Shown piece by piece: positions 63,289 through 64,000 of a stretch of DNA of 64,000 nt; the stretch's first letter is position 1, and the number at the start of each line of letters is the position of its first letter. Under the pieces are notes generated by a model. That model searched no databases. It saw nothing but the letters and a program-made list of their open reading frames with translations, and was not told the DNA's origin. Position numbers and translations under genes: made by a program. Source of the DNA: Ammonifex thiophilus (lineage in GTDB: Bacteria > Bacillota > Desulfotomaculia > Desulfotomaculales > Ammonificaceae); the NCBI RefSeq assembly GCF_003368535.1, contig NZ_QSLN01000002.1, forward strand, positions 124,001 to 188,000, written 5' to 3'.

Positions 63289-64000
63289 ATGGTGACCCTG
63301 GTCATAAACGGGAAAGAAGTCACCGTTCCCGAAGGAACCACTATCCTGGAGGCGGCCCGCCAGGCCGGCATCTATATCCCTACTCTTTGCCACGACCCGG
63401 AGCTCAGCCCTTGGGGAGGCTGCCGTCTGTGCATAGTGGAGGTGCGGGGATGGAAAGAACTGCCGGCAGCTTGCATCACCCCAGTTCGCCACGGCATGGT
63501 GGTGGAGACCGAGAGCCCGGCGGTGCGCCACGCCCGCTATACTTTGATAGAGCTTCTTTTGGCCAACCATCCTGAAGACTGCCTGACCTGTGAGCGCACC
63601 GGCTCCTGCGCCCTGCAAGACCTAGCCTACCGCTACGGAGTGCGCCGGACCCGCTTTGAAGGAGAAAAGCGGAATTACCCGATAGAAGACAGCAACCCTT
63701 TCATCGTGCGGGACATGAATAAGTGTATCCTCTGCGGCCTTTGTGTGCGCGTCTGCAGCGAGATCATGGGGAAAGCCGTCATAGACTTCGCCTACCGAGG
63801 GGTGCGCACCAAAATCACCCCTCCCTTCGAGCTCCCCTTGGAAAAGGCCGGCTGCGTGTTCTGCGGTAATTGTATAGCCGTCTGTCCGGTTGGAGCCTTA
63901 TTCCCCAAACCCATGTGGGGACAGGGACGGCACTGGGAAGTTAAGAAGGTAAAGACCGTGTGCCCCTACTGCGGCACCGGCTGCTCCTTTTACCTGGTTG
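63289..64000 (+). CDS. Formate dehydrogenase alpha subunit with NuoG-like N-terminus (partial)
   Basis: The 237 visible codons run off the right edge. A [2Fe-2S] ferredoxin domain (CHDPELSPWGGCRLC), a His-Cys [4Fe-4S] site (HPEDCLTCERTGSC) and two [4Fe-4S] motifs (CILCGLCVRVC, CVFCGNCIAVC) lead into CPYCGTGCSF. That motif is the [4Fe-4S] site of bis-MGD oxidoreductases, FdhA type. With NuoE and NuoF upstream it forms an NAD-linked formate dehydrogenase. Whether the active-site ligand is Cys or selenocysteine lies outside the window. The ATG follows AAAGGAAG. Confidence 0.9.
   Translation, partial: MVTLVINGKEVTVPEGTTILEAARQAGIYIPTLCHDPELSPWGGCRLCIVEVRGWKELPAACITPVRHGMVVETESPAVRHARYTLIELLLANHPEDCLTCERTGSCALQDLAYRYGVRRTRFEGEKRNYPIEDSNPFIVRDMNKCILCGLCVRVCSEIMGKAVIDFAYRGVRTKITPPFELPLEKAGCVFCGNCIAVCPVGALFPKPMWGQGRHWEVKKVKTVCPYCGTGCSFYLV

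Overview
The window reads as one chromosomal stretch of a thermophilic, anaerobic, spore-forming-lineage Firmicute, close in style to the Moorella/Ammonifex/Thermoanaerobacterales group. This assignment is inferred from gene content, not from a database match. Sporulation-linked genes point to Firmicutes: cwlD, a Spo0B-like gene next to obg, ytxC and a YaaH-like GH18 gene. Thermophily is suggested by TtuA (2-thiolation of tRNA T54), the branched-polyamine synthase BpsA and an archaeal-type pyruvoyl arginine decarboxylase. An anaerobic lifestyle fits indolepyruvate:ferredoxin oxidoreductase, the cobalamin genes and an NAD-linked formate dehydrogenase. The DNA is GC-rich, genes are tightly packed, and TTG or GTG starts behind strong Shine-Dalgarno sequences are common. 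I see no insertion sequence, prophage or CRISPR array.

Layout. 1-7.4 kb: a LigB-AMMECR1 protein (cut by the window edge), a LysE exporter, a membrane-anchored SDH_sah serine protease, cwlD, rpsI-rplM and rnr. 7.5-12.1 kb: a polyamine block (bpsA, then speB-speE-pdaD on the other strand) with mnmA and a 6S RNA gene between. 12.2-19.3 kb: a PHP phosphatase, a core-MetE-like protein and an alpha-glucan cluster (GH15, a GH57-GT4 fusion, DUF4912). 19.4-25.1 kb: Na/Pi transporter, DacF-type carboxypeptidase, HtrA, a GH18 protein lacking the catalytic Glu, and an HD-GYP protein. 25.3-25.5 kb: tRNA-Gly, tRNA-Phe and tRNA-Asp. 25.6-38.4 kb: housekeeping genes (M20 peptidase, rsfS, RRM protein, nadD, amidase, proA-HIT-proB, obg-spo0B), then cobB-apgM-cobQ and rpmA-rplU. 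38.4-41.3 kb: an Ogt-type methyltransferase and a Lon-like protease. 41.5-48.3 kb: a probable sulfur-oxyanion efflux module (TauE/SafE exporter with a small membrane partner, universal stress protein, sigma-54 two-component system, YeiH-type exporter). 48.5-57.9 kb: ttuA, malic enzyme, ytxC, an arylacetate cluster (ACT, paaK, iorB, iorA, paaK) and cysK. 58.0-59.9 kb: groESL under a CIRCE element. 60.3-64 kb: 5-formyl-THF cyclo-ligase, then a NuoE/NuoF/FdhA operon running off the right edge.

How the parts fit. The polyamine genes encode arginine to agmatine to aminopropylagmatine to spermidine to branched pentaamine, except for SpeD, which makes the aminopropyl donor and is not here. The alpha-glucan cluster could build, branch and trim a glycogen-like polymer. 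IorAB with two phenylacetate-CoA ligases would turn aromatic 2-oxo acids into arylacetyl-CoA and allow the reverse reaction. The two paaK genes share a 213-bp, 98.6% identical tract inside otherwise diverged sequence, which looks like gene conversion. A well-formed sigma-54 -24/-12 element precedes the TauE gene, about 0.6 kb from the end of the sigma-54 activator gene, so this exporter is the best candidate target of that two-component system.
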